The position numbers were made by a program, and so were the translations under genes. A stretch of DNA of 28,709 nucleotides from Gammaproteobacteria bacterium (lineage in GTDB: Bacteria > Pseudomonadota > Gammaproteobacteria > Thiohalomonadales > Thiohalomonadaceae): the NCBI GenBank assembly GCA_023228645.1, contig JALOAT010000051.1, positions 1-28,709 on the forward strand, given 5' to 3'. The notes beneath the pieces were generated by a model, which was given only the letters and a program-made list of their open reading frames with translations, made no database searches and had not been told where the DNA came from. Shown one piece after another: positions 13,772 to 21,861 of the stretch. Each line of letters opens with the position of its first letter. The first letter of the stretch is position 1.

Positions 13772-15166
13772 ATGGCGAAACCGCGCGATGCAAGCGTGCC
13801 GCTGCCGGGCCGGGCTAGATTCAAGGGAGAGCCCGATCGGGAAGCGCCATTGAAATCACGCGAGGCCGCCCCCCGCCCGGCGTTGCGCGCCATTGACGGG
13901 ATGGCCATGGTGATCGGCCTGGTGGTGGGGGCCGGGATCTTCAGGGCCCCCGCGGAGGTCGCGGCGAATCTGGGCAGCGCATCAGCCATCCTGCTGTCGT
14001 GGCTGTTGGGCGGTGTCGTCTCGGTGCTCGGGGCGTTGTGTTATGCCGAGCTGGCCGCGGCCTTTCCCCACGCGGGCGGCGAGTACCACTTTCTGCAACG
14101 CGCCTATGGCAAGACGGTGAGTTTCGTGTTTGCCTGGTCGCGCATGCTGATCCTGCAGACCGGCTCCATCGCCCTGCTCGCCTTCGTGATGGCGGATTAC
14201 GTGGCCGCCATCGTGCCGCTCGATGCCCGCGCCACGGCTGCGGTGGCCGGTGGCGGCGTGGTGCTGCTCACCGCGCTGAACCTGGCCGGGCTGCGCTCCA
14301 GCACCGCGATGCAGAACGTGCTCACGCTCGTCACCGTGGGCGGCCTCGTGGCGATCATCGTCGCGGGCCTGCTTGCGCCGGCGGCGCCCGCGGCGGCGCC
14401 GCTGCCGCCTCCGCAAGGCGGTACGTTTGGACTCGCCATGGTGTTCGTGCTGCTCACCTACGGCGGCTGGAACGAGGCGGCCTATGTGTCCGCTGAACTG
14501 CGCAACGTGCAACGCAACATGGGTCGGGTGTTGCTGGCTTCGCTGGCGCTCGTCACGGTGATGTATCTGCTCATCAACCTGGCCTATCTCAAGGTGCTCG
14601 GCGTGACGCCCATGGCGCAATCGGACGCCGTCACCGCGGAACTCGTGCGCCGCAGCCTCGGGCAGGACGGCGCCCGGCTCAGCAGCCTGCTCATCGTCAT
14701 TGCGGTGCTGTCGTCCATCAACGTCACCATCTTCACGGGGGCGCGCACCAACTATGCCCTGGCGCGCGACTTCCCGACCTTTGCGTTCCTCGGTCATTGG
14801 TCCGCGCGCACCCACGCGCCCACGCGCGCGCTGCTGGTGCAGGGCACGGTCGCCTTGCTGCTGGTCATCGCCGGTGCGGCGAGCCGCTCGGGCTTCGAGG
14901 CCATGGTGAGCTATGTGTCGCCGGTGTTCTGGTCGTTCTTCCTGCTCACCACGTTGGCGCTCGTGGTGTTGCGGCGTCGCGATCCGACGCGGGTGCGGCC
15001 GTTTCGCGTGCCCGGGTATCCTGCCACGCCGCTGCTGTTTGCCGCAGCCTGTGGCTACATGCTGTACGCGAGCCTGGCCTATTCCGGATGGGGCGCGTTG
15101 TTTGGGGTGCTCATCGCCGCCTCGGGATTGCCGGTCGCCCTGTGGCGCACACGACGCGCCGCATAA
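13772..15166 (+). CDS. APC-superfamily amino acid permease
   Basis: A 464-residue protein with about 12 membrane helices. The N-terminal hallmark AIDGMAMVIGLVVGAGIF is the unwound first helix with the GAGIF substrate-binding loop. LCYAELAAAFPHAGGEYHFL follows, as in the LAT/APA branch of the APC superfamily. The ATG at 13772 is preferred, as AGGA lies just before it and an earlier in-frame ATG at 13688 would add a non-family leader. Even so, the first 44 residues are a soluble, basic leader. The substrate is probably an amino acid or a small amine, but cannot be told from sequence. It is divergent from soxX, and its stop is 24 bases before the methyltransferase gene, so the two are likely cotranscribed. 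Confidence 0.92.
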   Translation: MAKPRDASVPLPGRARFKGEPDREAPLKSREAAPRPALRAIDGMAMVIGLVVGAGIFRAPAEVAANLGSASAILLSWLLGGVVSVLGALCYAELAAAFPHAGGEYHFLQRAYGKTVSFVFAWSRMLILQTGSIALLAFVMADYVAAIVPLDARATAAVAGGGVVLLTALNLAGLRSSTAMQNVLTLVTVGGLVAIIVAGLLAPAAPAAAPLPPPQGGTFGLAMVFVLLTYGGWNEAAYVSAELRNVQRNMGRVLLASLALVTVMYLLINLAYLKVLGVTPMAQSDAVTAELVRRSLGQDGARLSSLLIVIAVLSSINVTIFTGARTNYALARDFPTFAFLGHWSARTHAPTRALLVQGTVALLLVIAGAASRSGFEAMVSYVSPVFWSFFLLTTLALVVLRRRDPTRVRPFRVPGYPATPLLFAAACGYMLYASLAYSGWGALFGVLIAASGLPVALWRTRRAA

Positions 15167-15176
15167 CGTTCATCTC

Positions 15177-15187
15177 AAAGGAGGTGA
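15177..15187 (+). promoter_or_regulatory. Consensus Shine-Dalgarno of the exported methyltransferase
   Basis: AAAGGAGGTGA is complementary to the 16S rRNA tail over its whole length and ends three bases before the ATG at 15191. It is by far the strongest ribosome-binding site seen in the window and settles this start over the second ATG two codons later. Confidence 0.85.
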
Positions 15188-15190
15188 AGC

Positions 15191-16063
15191 ATGGCCATGA
15201 ATGCGTTGTGCAAGACCTTGGCGCCCGCGGTGCTGGTGTGGGCGATGGCCGCGCCGCCGTCCGCGGCACAGCCGGGCGATCTGGACGTCCCCTACGTGCC
15301 GACGCCGGAGAACGTGGTCGACGCCATGCTGCGGCTCGCCAAGGTTGGGCCGCAGGACCTCGTCTACGACCTCGGCTCCGGCGACGGCCGCATCGTGATC
15401 ACGGCTGCGGAACGCTACGGCGCGCAGGGCGTGGGGATCGACATCGATCCGGCGCGCATCGCCGAGGCGCGTGAGAACGCCGACGCGGCCGGCGTGGAGT
15501 CACAGGTGCGCTTTGTTCAGGGTGATCTGTTCGAGGCCGACATCAAGCCCGCGACGGTGGTGACCCTGTACCTGCTCGGCTCCGTCAATGAGGAGATCCG
15601 TCCGCGCCTGCTGAACCAGTTGCGGCCCGGCACGCGCATCGTCTCGCACGCCTTCGACATGGGCCCCTGGAAGCCCGATGCCACGGCCACGGTGGACGGT
15701 GCGGACGTGTTCCTGTGGATCGTTCCGGCCCAGGCCGCCGGCCAGTGGATCGCCACCATTGAGCAACCGGCCGGCGCCGAGGAGTTCAGCATGGCGTTGG
15801 AGCAACAGTTCCAGGACGTGGCCGGCATGGTGGTGTTGGGCGGGATACATACGGTGGTCGAAGGCGCGGAAGTGCAGGGCCGGCAGCTCACGCTGAACCT
15901 GGACGACGGCAACGGCGCAACGCGGCGCCTCACCGGACGCATCGACGGTGATCGCATCGAGGGCTGGGTGTTTGCCGGCAATGACACCAATGCGCTCGGG
16001 CGCTGGAGCGCTACGCGCGTCGGTGATTTTGACACGGGACAATTGCGCACCGGCACACACTGA
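15191..16063 (+). CDS. Class I SAM methyltransferase with an N-terminal signal peptide
   Basis: A 290-residue protein. Residues 1-26 (MAMNALCKTLAPAVLVWAMA then APPSAAQ) form a signal peptide, and a lipobox is not evident. A Rossmann methyltransferase follows, with motif I VYDLGSGDGRIVI at 58-70, an acidic GIDIDP at 77-82 and VQGDLFEAD near 109-117. This is the same motif set as lysine-methylating FAM173-like proteins. Residues about 195-290 are a separate beta-rich region that reads LNLDDGNGATRRLTGRIDGD. Export of an AdoMet-dependent enzyme is puzzling because the cofactor is cytoplasmic. The domain may bind something else or be retained at the membrane. It lies downstream of the APC permease and is probably cotranscribed with it. 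Confidence 0.85.
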   Translation: MAMNALCKTLAPAVLVWAMAAPPSAAQPGDLDVPYVPTPENVVDAMLRLAKVGPQDLVYDLGSGDGRIVITAAERYGAQGVGIDIDPARIAEARENADAAGVESQVRFVQGDLFEADIKPATVVTLYLLGSVNEEIRPRLLNQLRPGTRIVSHAFDMGPWKPDATATVDGADVFLWIVPAQAAGQWIATIEQPAGAEEFSMALEQQFQDVAGMVVLGGIHTVVEGAEVQGRQLTLNLDDGNGATRRLTGRIDGDRIEGWVFAGNDTNALGRWSATRVGDFDTGQLRTGTH

Positions 16064-16173
16064 GGCCGTTGCCTACGAGCGTTCAGTGACGGAACAACCG
16101 CGCGGAACAAAGCGCGCGATGAGTAGACGCACCTATGGTGCAGGACCCGCTCGTGGGTGAAGAGAATCGCCCA

Positions 16174-16224
16174 GGCCGGGCGCCCACAAAAGATTTGCTT
16201 TCGGGCGTCCCTCAACGCCCGGCC
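16174..16224. terminator. Possible bidirectional terminator hairpin
   Basis: GGCCGGGCG at 16174-16182 is the exact complement of CGCCCGGCC at 16216-16224. An inner imperfect pair (CGCCC...GGGCG) lies between them. The stem sits between the convergent methyltransferase and flavoprotein genes, and its right arm overlaps the flavoprotein stop. No T-run is adjacent, so termination is a guess from position. Confidence 0.3.
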
Positions 16225-17510
16225 AGGGCGCACCAGGCCAGCGCGCCGAAGCCGGCCGCGCGCCCTGTGGCGAGACAGGCCGTCAGCAGATAGCCTCCCG
16301 TGGGCGCCTCCCAGTCGAGCATTTCGCCGGCGCAGAACACGCCCGGCCGGGTGCGGAGCATGAGGTGTTCATCGAGGGCATCGAAACGCACGCCCCCGGC
16401 GCTGGAAATCGCTTCGGCGAGGGGGCGGGGTGCGACCAGTGTGACCGGCAGCGACTTGATAGCTGCCGCGAGGCGCGCAGGTTGGCTGAAGATTTCCGCG
16501 GGCAGTGTTTCGCGCAGCAGCCCCGCCTTCACGCCGGTGAGGCCGGCACGCTTGCGCAGGTGGTTGGCCAGGGAATCGCGACCCCGCGGCCGTGACAGCG
16601 CCTCGGTGAGTCGTGGCAGACGCTTTCCCGGTGCGAGATCCAGGGTGAGTAACGCGTGACCGGCGCGTTCGATGGCATCACGCAGGGACGCAGACAGTGC
16701 GTAGATCAGACTGCCTTCCACACCGCCGGCCGTGATGGTGAATTCACCCTGGCGGGACTGGGGCACACCGGCGGTAGTCACCGTCGCCACTACCGGCTTG
16801 ACGGGTTCGCCGGCAAACCGTTCGGCGAAGGTCGCGCTCCACGCCACATCGAAGCCGCAGTTGGCCGGCCGCAGGGGCGCGATGGGGACACCGTGTGCTG
16901 CGAGCAGCGCGGTCCAACTGCCGTCCGAGCCGAGCTGCGGCCAGCTGCCGCCGCCGAGCGCGAGGATCACCGCACGGGCCGCCACGCGCCGCTCGCCCTC
17001 GGGCGTGGTGAAGCGCAACGCCGCACCGTCCCAGCCGCACCAGCGATGGCGCGGGTGAAAACGCACGCCGTGGGCGCGCAGGCGGTGCAACCAGGCACGC
17101 AACAACGGCGCGGCCTTCATGTCGGTGGGAAACACCCGCCCGGAGCTGCCCACGAAGGTTTCGATGCCGAGACCGTGCACCCAGGCGCGCAGCGCAGCGG
17201 GGTCGAAGGCGCGCAGCACGGGCTCGAGCTGTGCACGCCGCGCGCCGTAACGCGCGAGAAAATCTTCAAAGGCCTCCGAATGGGTGATGTTCATGCCGCC
17301 CTTGCCGGCAAGCAGGAACTTGCGCCCCACTGACGGCATGGCATCGAACACATCGACGGCGATCCCGGCCGCGCTCAACACCTCCGCCGCCATCAACCCC
17401 GCCGGCCCCCCGCCGACCACCGCTACGTCGACGCCGCCCTCCGCACGGGAAGAAAAAAGCTCAACGCAAAGGCGCGAAGGGCGCAAAGGACGCGAAGTTG
17501 ATTCGTTCAT
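16212..17510 (-). CDS. BaiN/HI0933-type FAD-dependent oxidoreductase
   Basis: A 432-residue flavoprotein. The FAD dinucleotide motif VDVAVVGGGPAGLMAAEVLS is at about 27-46. The family signature GRKFLLAGKGGMNITHSE at about 62-79 and the C-terminal FAD motif VFCAGEMLDWEAPTGGYLL near 390-410 are both present. GGGSWPQLGSDG near the middle is also typical of the YhiN/TIGR03862 group. Its role in most bacteria is unknown; a gut member reduces bile-acid intermediates. The first 25 residues are read straight from one arm of a long intergenic hairpin repeat, so the native start was probably closer to the GGGPAG motif. The gene is convergent with the methyltransferase. Confidence 0.9.
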   Translation of the reverse strand: MNESTSRPLRPSRLCVELFSSRAEGGVDVAVVGGGPAGLMAAEVLSAAGIAVDVFDAMPSVGRKFLLAGKGGMNITHSEAFEDFLARYGARRAQLEPVLRAFDPAALRAWVHGLGIETFVGSSGRVFPTDMKAAPLLRAWLHRLRAHGVRFHPRHRWCGWDGAALRFTTPEGERRVAARAVILALGGGSWPQLGSDGSWTALLAAHGVPIAPLRPANCGFDVAWSATFAERFAGEPVKPVVATVTTAGVPQSRQGEFTITAGGVEGSLIYALSASLRDAIERAGHALLTLDLAPGKRLPRLTEALSRPRGRDSLANHLRKRAGLTGVKAGLLRETLPAEIFSQPARLAAAIKSLPVTLVAPRPLAEAISSAGGVRFDALDEHLMLRTRPGVFCAGEMLDWEAPTGGYLLTACLATGRAAGFGALAWCALAGR

Positions 17511-17650
17511 GATCGCCGCATCGGTTGGTGCGCGTGTTCATCACCACCCACACGCGTCATGAGATTCGTTCAGCGAGCCGCGTTCTCTTTCCACGAGAAT
17601 GCCTTTTGCGTCCTTTGCGCCCTTCGCGCCTTTGCGTTGAGATCTTTTCT
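17451..17650. repeat. Long inverted repeat of the GCGTCCTTTGCGCCCTTCGCG type
   Basis: The stretch from CTCAACGCAAAGGCGCGAAG to GACGC in the left arm (about 17460-17493) is exactly complementary to the right arm at about 17607-17640. Similarity extends outward to AGAAAA/TTTTCT. About 100 bases separate the arms and contain the ATG of the flavoprotein gene. Similar purine-rich hairpins are scattered between genes in many environmental bacteria. Two cousins of similar design lie at 21792-21840 and 25953-26065. Confidence 0.85.
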
Positions 17651-17699
17651 CTTGTTTCCGCCCCGCCCGGTGTCGGCACAGGACGGGGCGCCGGAGCGG

Positions 17700-18086
17700 C
17701 TAGGGCAGCGCCTTGTTCAGGGCATCGAAAAATTCGCCCGGCGTGACCACCGTGCCTTCCTCGTCGCTGTGGGGAAACACGGCCAGCAAGGTGCCGTCCT
17801 GTTCCAGGCCCGGCGTCCAGCGCTCCATCCACACGGCGAGCGGAATCGCCTCCGGGGTGCAGTCGGCCCAGTCGCCGTCGGCCCACTGCGCAGCGAACTC
17901 GCGACGCGGCCACACGGGCAGGCACTCCTCGCCTTCCTGGGTGGTCATCACCACCCAGCCTTCGTCGCTCTTCAGGCTCCACACCTCGCCGCGCACGGCG
18001 ATCTCCTCGACACAATATTCGTAGCGTCGGTCGGCCGACATGATGGCCGCAGCCAGGGCCTCGCTGTCCGTCAGCGTGTCACTCAT
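17700..18086 (-). CDS. DUF2750 domain protein
   Basis: A 128-residue soluble protein that is one DUF2750 domain from end to end: RRYEYCVEEIAVRGEVWSLK, then SDEGWVVM, LPVWPRREFAAQWADGDW, WTPGLEQDGTLLAVFP and VVTPGEFFDAL. The repeated Trp/Gly/Asp positions and length match the family. Its function is unknown, although related short proteins occur near toxin immunity genes. The gene stands between the repeat-bounded flavoprotein gene and the RES-domain gene, 51 bases downstream of the latter's stop, and may share its transcript. The start at 18086 is the only ATG ahead of the domain. Confidence 0.85.
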   Translation of the reverse strand: MSDTLTDSEALAAAIMSADRRYEYCVEEIAVRGEVWSLKSDEGWVVMTTQEGEECLPVWPRREFAAQWADGDWADCTPEAIPLAVWMERWTPGLEQDGTLLAVFPHSDEEGTVVTPGEFFDALNKALP

Positions 18087-18137
18087 GATTGGTTTCCGGG
18101 GTTGACGGGAAAGGCGCGCAGTATAGAGAAGATCGCC

Positions 18138-18839
18138 TCAGGCGGTACGGTGAATGCGATAGCCGATGGCGCGCACCGTCACCACGGAGCAACGCGTGGC
18201 CCGCGCCGTCTCGGGGGTGAACAGCGCCACGTTGTAGCCCTCGCCGCGCAACGCGGAGTCATACAGGATGCCGCCGAAGCCTTCGCGCTTGAGCCGTTCA
18301 GCAAGGTATTGGGTGGGCACGTAGGCGGTGTCGTCGCGCGGGTCGAAAGGTGTGGAAAACAGCGACGAGATCAACCGCTTCCACGCCTCCTCCTCATCGC
18401 GGCCGGCGCGCACCGGGCGCAGGAAGCGTCGCCGCGACAGGTTCACCACCTCCACCGCGTGCACCATGCGGAACTCGCCCACGGTGACCTTGCAGCCGAT
18501 CCACGGCCGCGCCTCGGCCACGGCGGTCTGCGCGTCGCTGGCCAGGTACAGATACGGCACGCCCACCGGATTGATGCGCCCCTGTCCCGAGAGCATGGGC
18601 GGCGGCGCGCCGATTTCGCGGCGTGAATACGGCCGCTCCTGATGCAGCTCGTGCTTGCGCGCCCGGTACAGGCGCCTGCCCGCCGCGAACATGCGGCGCT
18701 TGTGGCGCAGGGCATAGCTGACCACCCACTCCACCAGCGCCGCCGGCCCCGGGCTCAGGAAGAACCGGTTGGCAAAGCGCAATTCCCGCGTCAGGCGGGC
18801 AAACTCCCGCAGCGGTGGCAATGGCACGGGCGCATCCAT
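18138..18839 (-). CDS. RES-domain protein, putative NAD+-degrading toxin-like enzyme
   Basis: A 233-residue protein with the full RES layout. R59 is in RLYRARK and GRINPVGVPYLYLASD lies at 87-102. E109 is in AVAEARPW. A C-terminal GFGGILYDSALRGEGYNVALF at about 188-207 carries S195 and N203. The Arg-Glu-Ser set names the family, whose toxin members (MbcT, ParT) destroy NAD+ or ADP-ribosylate targets. The N-terminal 55 residues are an extra helical segment as in the longer RES proteins. Toxin RES genes normally follow an Xre/DUF2384 antitoxin, but no such gene is next to this one: YcaO is upstream and DUF2750 downstream. It may thus be a housekeeping RES protein. Confidence 0.88.
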   Translation of the reverse strand: MDAPVPLPPLREFARLTRELRFANRFFLSPGPAALVEWVVSYALRHKRRMFAAGRRLYRARKHELHQERPYSRREIGAPPPMLSGQGRINPVGVPYLYLASDAQTAVAEARPWIGCKVTVGEFRMVHAVEVVNLSRRRFLRPVRAGRDEEEAWKRLISSLFSTPFDPRDDTAYVPTQYLAERLKREGFGGILYDSALRGEGYNVALFTPETARATRCSVVTVRAIGYRIHRTA

Positions 18840-18896
18840 GACCCCGGGCTCCCCAGGCGCGACAACACTTCATTCATAGCAAACGGCGCGAGGCCG

Positions 18897-20624
18897 TCAG
18901 GCCCGGGCGGCGCGGCCATGGCGCTTGGCGTAGGCCTGCAGCAGGCGCTGGTGCAGGTCGCAGCCGGCCAAGCCGAGGCCCGGGGCATGCAGGCCCGGGA
19001 AGCGCAGCTCGCCGGCGAGCATCGCCTGCGCCTTGGCGAGCGCCTCATCCCCGTAGAGTCGACCGAGCGCCTGGGCGTAGGCCGCCGGCGCGTCCAGGCG
19101 CAGCAGGCTGTCGATGCACAGGTACAGGCGGCGGCGGGCCGGGTCGAGCTGGTCGAAATGCCGCAGCCAGTCGCAGCCCTCGCGCACCGCGTCCTGGTCG
19201 CCGATGGCGAGCGCCAGCAGGGTCTTCAGTTCGCCCACGCGCAGCCCGGCCCAGGCGGACCCCGCATCGGCCGCCAGGCCAATGAGCGCGGCCACCGGAC
19301 GGGCGTCGTCCAGGCCGAGGGCCGCCAGCTCTTCGAGCAACTCGGCACACTCCTCGTCGTCCAGGTCCGGCAGGTTCAGCACCGCTTCGCGCAGGTGATT
19401 GCCGATGCTGTTGTTTTCCCACTGCAGATCGTCCACCGGGTAGATCTCCGACAGGCCCGGCACGAGCATCCGGCAGGCGTACACGCCGAGGTCGGCGTGC
19501 TCGCTCACGTAGATGTCGTGGCCCGCCGCGTGGATGCGCTCCACCAGCCAGGCGCATTCCTGTTCCGTGGTGCCGGCGAAATCCCAGTCGCTGAACGGGA
19601 AGTCCGGCGTGTCGCCGAGGAATCGCCAGGCGACCAGGCCGCTGGAATCGACGAAATGCATCTCGAGGTTCTGCGGGTGGGCGACCTCGTCCAGCTCGAA
19701 GGCGGGCGCCGGGAAGCCGCCGAGGGCGTCGAGGGCACGACCCTGCAAGAGTTCGGTGAGCGCACGCTCGAGCGCCACCTCGAAGCGCGGGTGGGCGCCG
19801 AAGCTGGCGAAGCAGCCCTGGTCGTCCGGATGGAGCAGGGTCACGTTCATCACCGGGTAGTGGCCGCCCAGGGAGGCGTCGCGCACCAGCACGCCGAAAC
19901 CCGCCGCACGCAGCGCCTGCACCCCGGCGCGAAGGCGCGGGAAGCGGGCGAGCACCGCGTCCGGCACCTCGGGCAGGCACAGGCCCTCGCCGATGATGCG
20001 GAATTTCACGTGGCGTTCGACGATCTCCGACAACGCCTGGGTACGCGCCTCGGCCGGGGTGTTGCCGGCGGACATGCCGTTGCTCACGTAAAGATTGCCG
20101 ATGACGTTCACCGGGAACCACACCCGCTCGCCATCGCGCAGCCGCGCATAGGGCACGGCGCAGACGCCGCGCTCGGCATTGCCTGAGTTGAGATCCACCA
20201 GGGCCGCGGCCTCGACGCTGCCATCCGGGTCGTAGAAGCGGCGCAGTTCCGGCGTGAGCAGACCCGCGGGCCAGGCCTCGTCGTCGCCGAGCGCAAACCA
20301 GCGTTCCTGCGGGAAATGGGTGAAGTCGCCGCGCGCGTTGGCCTCGCCGAGATAGTAATGGGTCCAGAAGTAATTGGTGCTGAGGCGCTCGAAGAACTCG
20401 CCGAGCGCGCTGGCCAGGGCCGCATCGCGCGAGGCACCCTTGCCGTTGGTGAACAGCAAGGGGCAGTCGCGCTCGCGGATATGCACCGACCACACGCCGT
20501 CGAGCGGGTTGAGCCAGGAGCGTGCCTCCACCTGGAATCCGAGCGCCTGGAGCCGCGCCTGCATGCGGGCGATGGACGACTCCAGGGGGGCGTCTTTGCC
20601 TGCGATGAACGTTTCTTTGGGCAT
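18897..20624 (-). CDS. ycaO: YcaO protein (E. coli-type, RimO accessory factor family)
   Basis: A 575-residue protein with an N-terminal YcaO cyclodehydratase-type ATP-binding domain and a C-terminal helical repeat region of about 170 residues. Diagnostic segments are NGKGASRDAALASALGEFFE near 61-80, SNGMSAGNTPAEARTQALSE near 180-199 and IVERHVKFRI after it. This matches the length and architecture of E. coli YcaO, reported to assist RimO in beta-methylthiolation of ribosomal protein S12. No peptide precursor, dehydrogenase or peptidase gene lies nearby, which argues against azoline peptide synthesis. ATG at 20624 is used because the domain starts at once; an upstream extension is low in coding character. 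It is divergent from the DUF2058 gene, with a 166-base spacer. Confidence 0.92.
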   Translation of the reverse strand: MPKETFIAGKDAPLESSIARMQARLQALGFQVEARSWLNPLDGVWSVHIRERDCPLLFTNGKGASRDAALASALGEFFERLSTNYFWTHYYLGEANARGDFTHFPQERWFALGDDEAWPAGLLTPELRRFYDPDGSVEAAALVDLNSGNAERGVCAVPYARLRDGERVWFPVNVIGNLYVSNGMSAGNTPAEARTQALSEIVERHVKFRIIGEGLCLPEVPDAVLARFPRLRAGVQALRAAGFGVLVRDASLGGHYPVMNVTLLHPDDQGCFASFGAHPRFEVALERALTELLQGRALDALGGFPAPAFELDEVAHPQNLEMHFVDSSGLVAWRFLGDTPDFPFSDWDFAGTTEQECAWLVERIHAAGHDIYVSEHADLGVYACRMLVPGLSEIYPVDDLQWENNSIGNHLREAVLNLPDLDDEECAELLEELAALGLDDARPVAALIGLAADAGSAWAGLRVGELKTLLALAIGDQDAVREGCDWLRHFDQLDPARRRLYLCIDSLLRLDAPAAYAQALGRLYGDEALAKAQAMLAGELRFPGLHAPGLGLAGCDLHQRLLQAYAKRHGRAARA

Positions 20625-20790
20625 GGGAGATTCCGGTGGTGCGGCGTAGGCGGGAGGGACGGGGATTATTTCACGCGCGCGGCACCGACGCATCTGAGAC
20701 CGCCCGCGGGCAGGCACGTTCCGTGCTGCGCAGCCCCGTGCCCCTTCGGCTAAACTACCGACCCAGTCGCACGACCGGCGGAGAGAGTTC

Positions 20791-21324
20791 GTGGGTAATT
20801 CCTTGCAAGAACAGCTGTTGAAACTGGGCCTGGTGGACGAGAAGCGTGTACGCCAGACCCAGCAGGCGAAACGTCAGGAAAAGAAGCGCGGCAGCGATCA
20901 GGCCGAGGCGCAACGCGCCCAGGCGCAGAAGGCCCAGGCCGAGAAGGCCGAACGCGATCGCCAGCTCAACAAGCAGCGTCAGGAAGAGGCCGAGCGCAAG
21001 GCCCGCATGGCGCAGATCAAGGAACTCATCGACGCCAACCGCCTGCCCAAGGGCGACGGCGAGCTGGCCTACAACTTCATCGACGGCAGCAAGGTCCGGC
21101 GCCTGTACGTCAACCCGAACGTGCACCGCCAGCTGGTGGACGGCAGCGCCGCCATTGTGAAGCTGCGCGGGCAGTACAACATCGTGCCCGTGGCCATCGC
21201 GGAGAAAATCCGCGAGCGCGATGCCGCCTGCATCGTCACCACGCCCGATGAAGTCGCCACCGACACGCCGGAGGCGGACGACCCCTACGCCAAGTACCAG
21301 GTTCCCGATGACCTGATGTGGTGA
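20791..21324 (+). CDS. DUF2058 protein (YaiL-like)
   Basis: A 177-residue nucleoprotein-like protein of the YaiL/DUF2058 family. The N-terminus (GNSLQEQLLKLGLVDEKRVR) leads into a highly charged Lys/Gln/Glu/Ala coiled coil at about 25-75. The conserved globular part follows: RLPKGDGELAYNFIDGSKVR near 86-105, YVNPNVHRQLVDG and LRGQYNIVPVAIAEKIRERD. Start is GTG at 20791, four bases after GGAGAGAG. This family is confined largely to gammaproteobacteria and supports that placement. Its function is unknown. It is divergent from ycaO. Confidence 0.9.
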   Translation: MGNSLQEQLLKLGLVDEKRVRQTQQAKRQEKKRGSDQAEAQRAQAQKAQAEKAERDRQLNKQRQEEAERKARMAQIKELIDANRLPKGDGELAYNFIDGSKVRRLYVNPNVHRQLVDGSAAIVKLRGQYNIVPVAIAEKIRERDAACIVTTPDEVATDTPEADDPYAKYQVPDDLMW

Positions 21325-21570
21325 CGGCGACCTGGCCGCGCTGCAAGCTTATCCACGGGCAGAAATCGCGAAGCCTTCGCCCCCTCTTGCGCGGGGCGCG
21401 TTCTCGGGCCAATTGAACCTCGCTCCCAGCGGCCGCCCGACAGGCCTTGGTGGTAAACCGCCCCACAGGGTGTGATTCCTACAGAAGGATCGGCAAGGCG
21501 CAGCAACGTCCTCTCCCAGGGCTCCAACTCGGACGCCTAGTCTCGATTGCGCTCTCGGCCCCCGAAATGC
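21325..21570. other. Non-coding spacer, no gene seen
   Basis: No open frame with coding character was found. It contains a single TTATCCACG at 21350-21358, one mismatch from a DnaA box, which is not enough to suggest an origin. The stretch leads into the mosaic repeat at 21571. Confidence 0.5.
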
Positions 21571-21769
21571 TGATCCCCTCTCCCTGAGGGCTGTCTCTTG
21601 GTCACATTTTCGCCGTTGTAGTCAGCCCTTCTTACCCCCTCTCCCTCCGGGAGACGAGCGCATGGATGCGCGAGGTACGACTCCATGGATGGAGGAGGTA
21701 GACCGCGCCGGGAGCCGGCGGTCGAGAGCAACGCAGGAGCGGTTGCCGAGGGCTGGGGAGAGGGGATCA
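21571..21769. repeat. Mosaic repeat element bounded by 14-bp inverted arms
   Basis: TGATCCCCTCTCCC at 21571-21584 is the exact complement of GGGAGAGGGGATCA at 21756-21769. Inside are two short palindromes with the same core, GCGCATGGATGCGC at 21658-21671 and CTCCATGGATGGAG at 21681-21694. There is also a CTCCC/GGGAG pair nearby. No coding frame spans it. The outline resembles a small non-autonomous intergenic repeat of about 200 bases. I do not know a named family for it. Confidence 0.6.
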
Positions 21770-21791
21770 AGAACCTATGCATACTGGCCGT

Positions 21792-21840
21792 GACGCCGAG
21801 ACCGCCAAGGTGACGAGTCTGCCTTGGCGGTCTCGGCGTC
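21792..21840. terminator. Perfect 19-bp-stem hairpin, intergenic repeat or terminator
   Basis: GACGCCGAGACCGCCAAGG at 21792-21810 pairs exactly with its complement at 21822-21840, leaving an 11-base loop. It lies 22 bases beyond the stop of the transporter small subunit and would be a strong stop for that transcript. No T-run follows on the minus strand. The sequence style (genomic words such as GCCGAGACCGCCAAGG) matches dispersed hairpins rather than a dedicated terminator. Confidence 0.75.
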
Positions 21841-21861
21841 TTCGCAGAGCGGATCGGTGTC

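Noticed and set aside
18642..20186. Long plus-strand frame opposite ycaO (about 514 codons)
   Set aside because: Antisense shadow of a clear gene; its composition is that of a mirrored frame and no motif is present.
18138..20624. Azoline-peptide (TOMM) cluster around YcaO
   Set aside because: No precursor peptide, dehydrogenase or peptidase gene lies nearby, and the protein has the E. coli YcaO length and C-terminal region.
21350..21358. DnaA-box-like TTATCCACG
   Set aside because: Single site with a mismatch and no AT-rich unwinding region or cluster nearby, so no origin is claimed.
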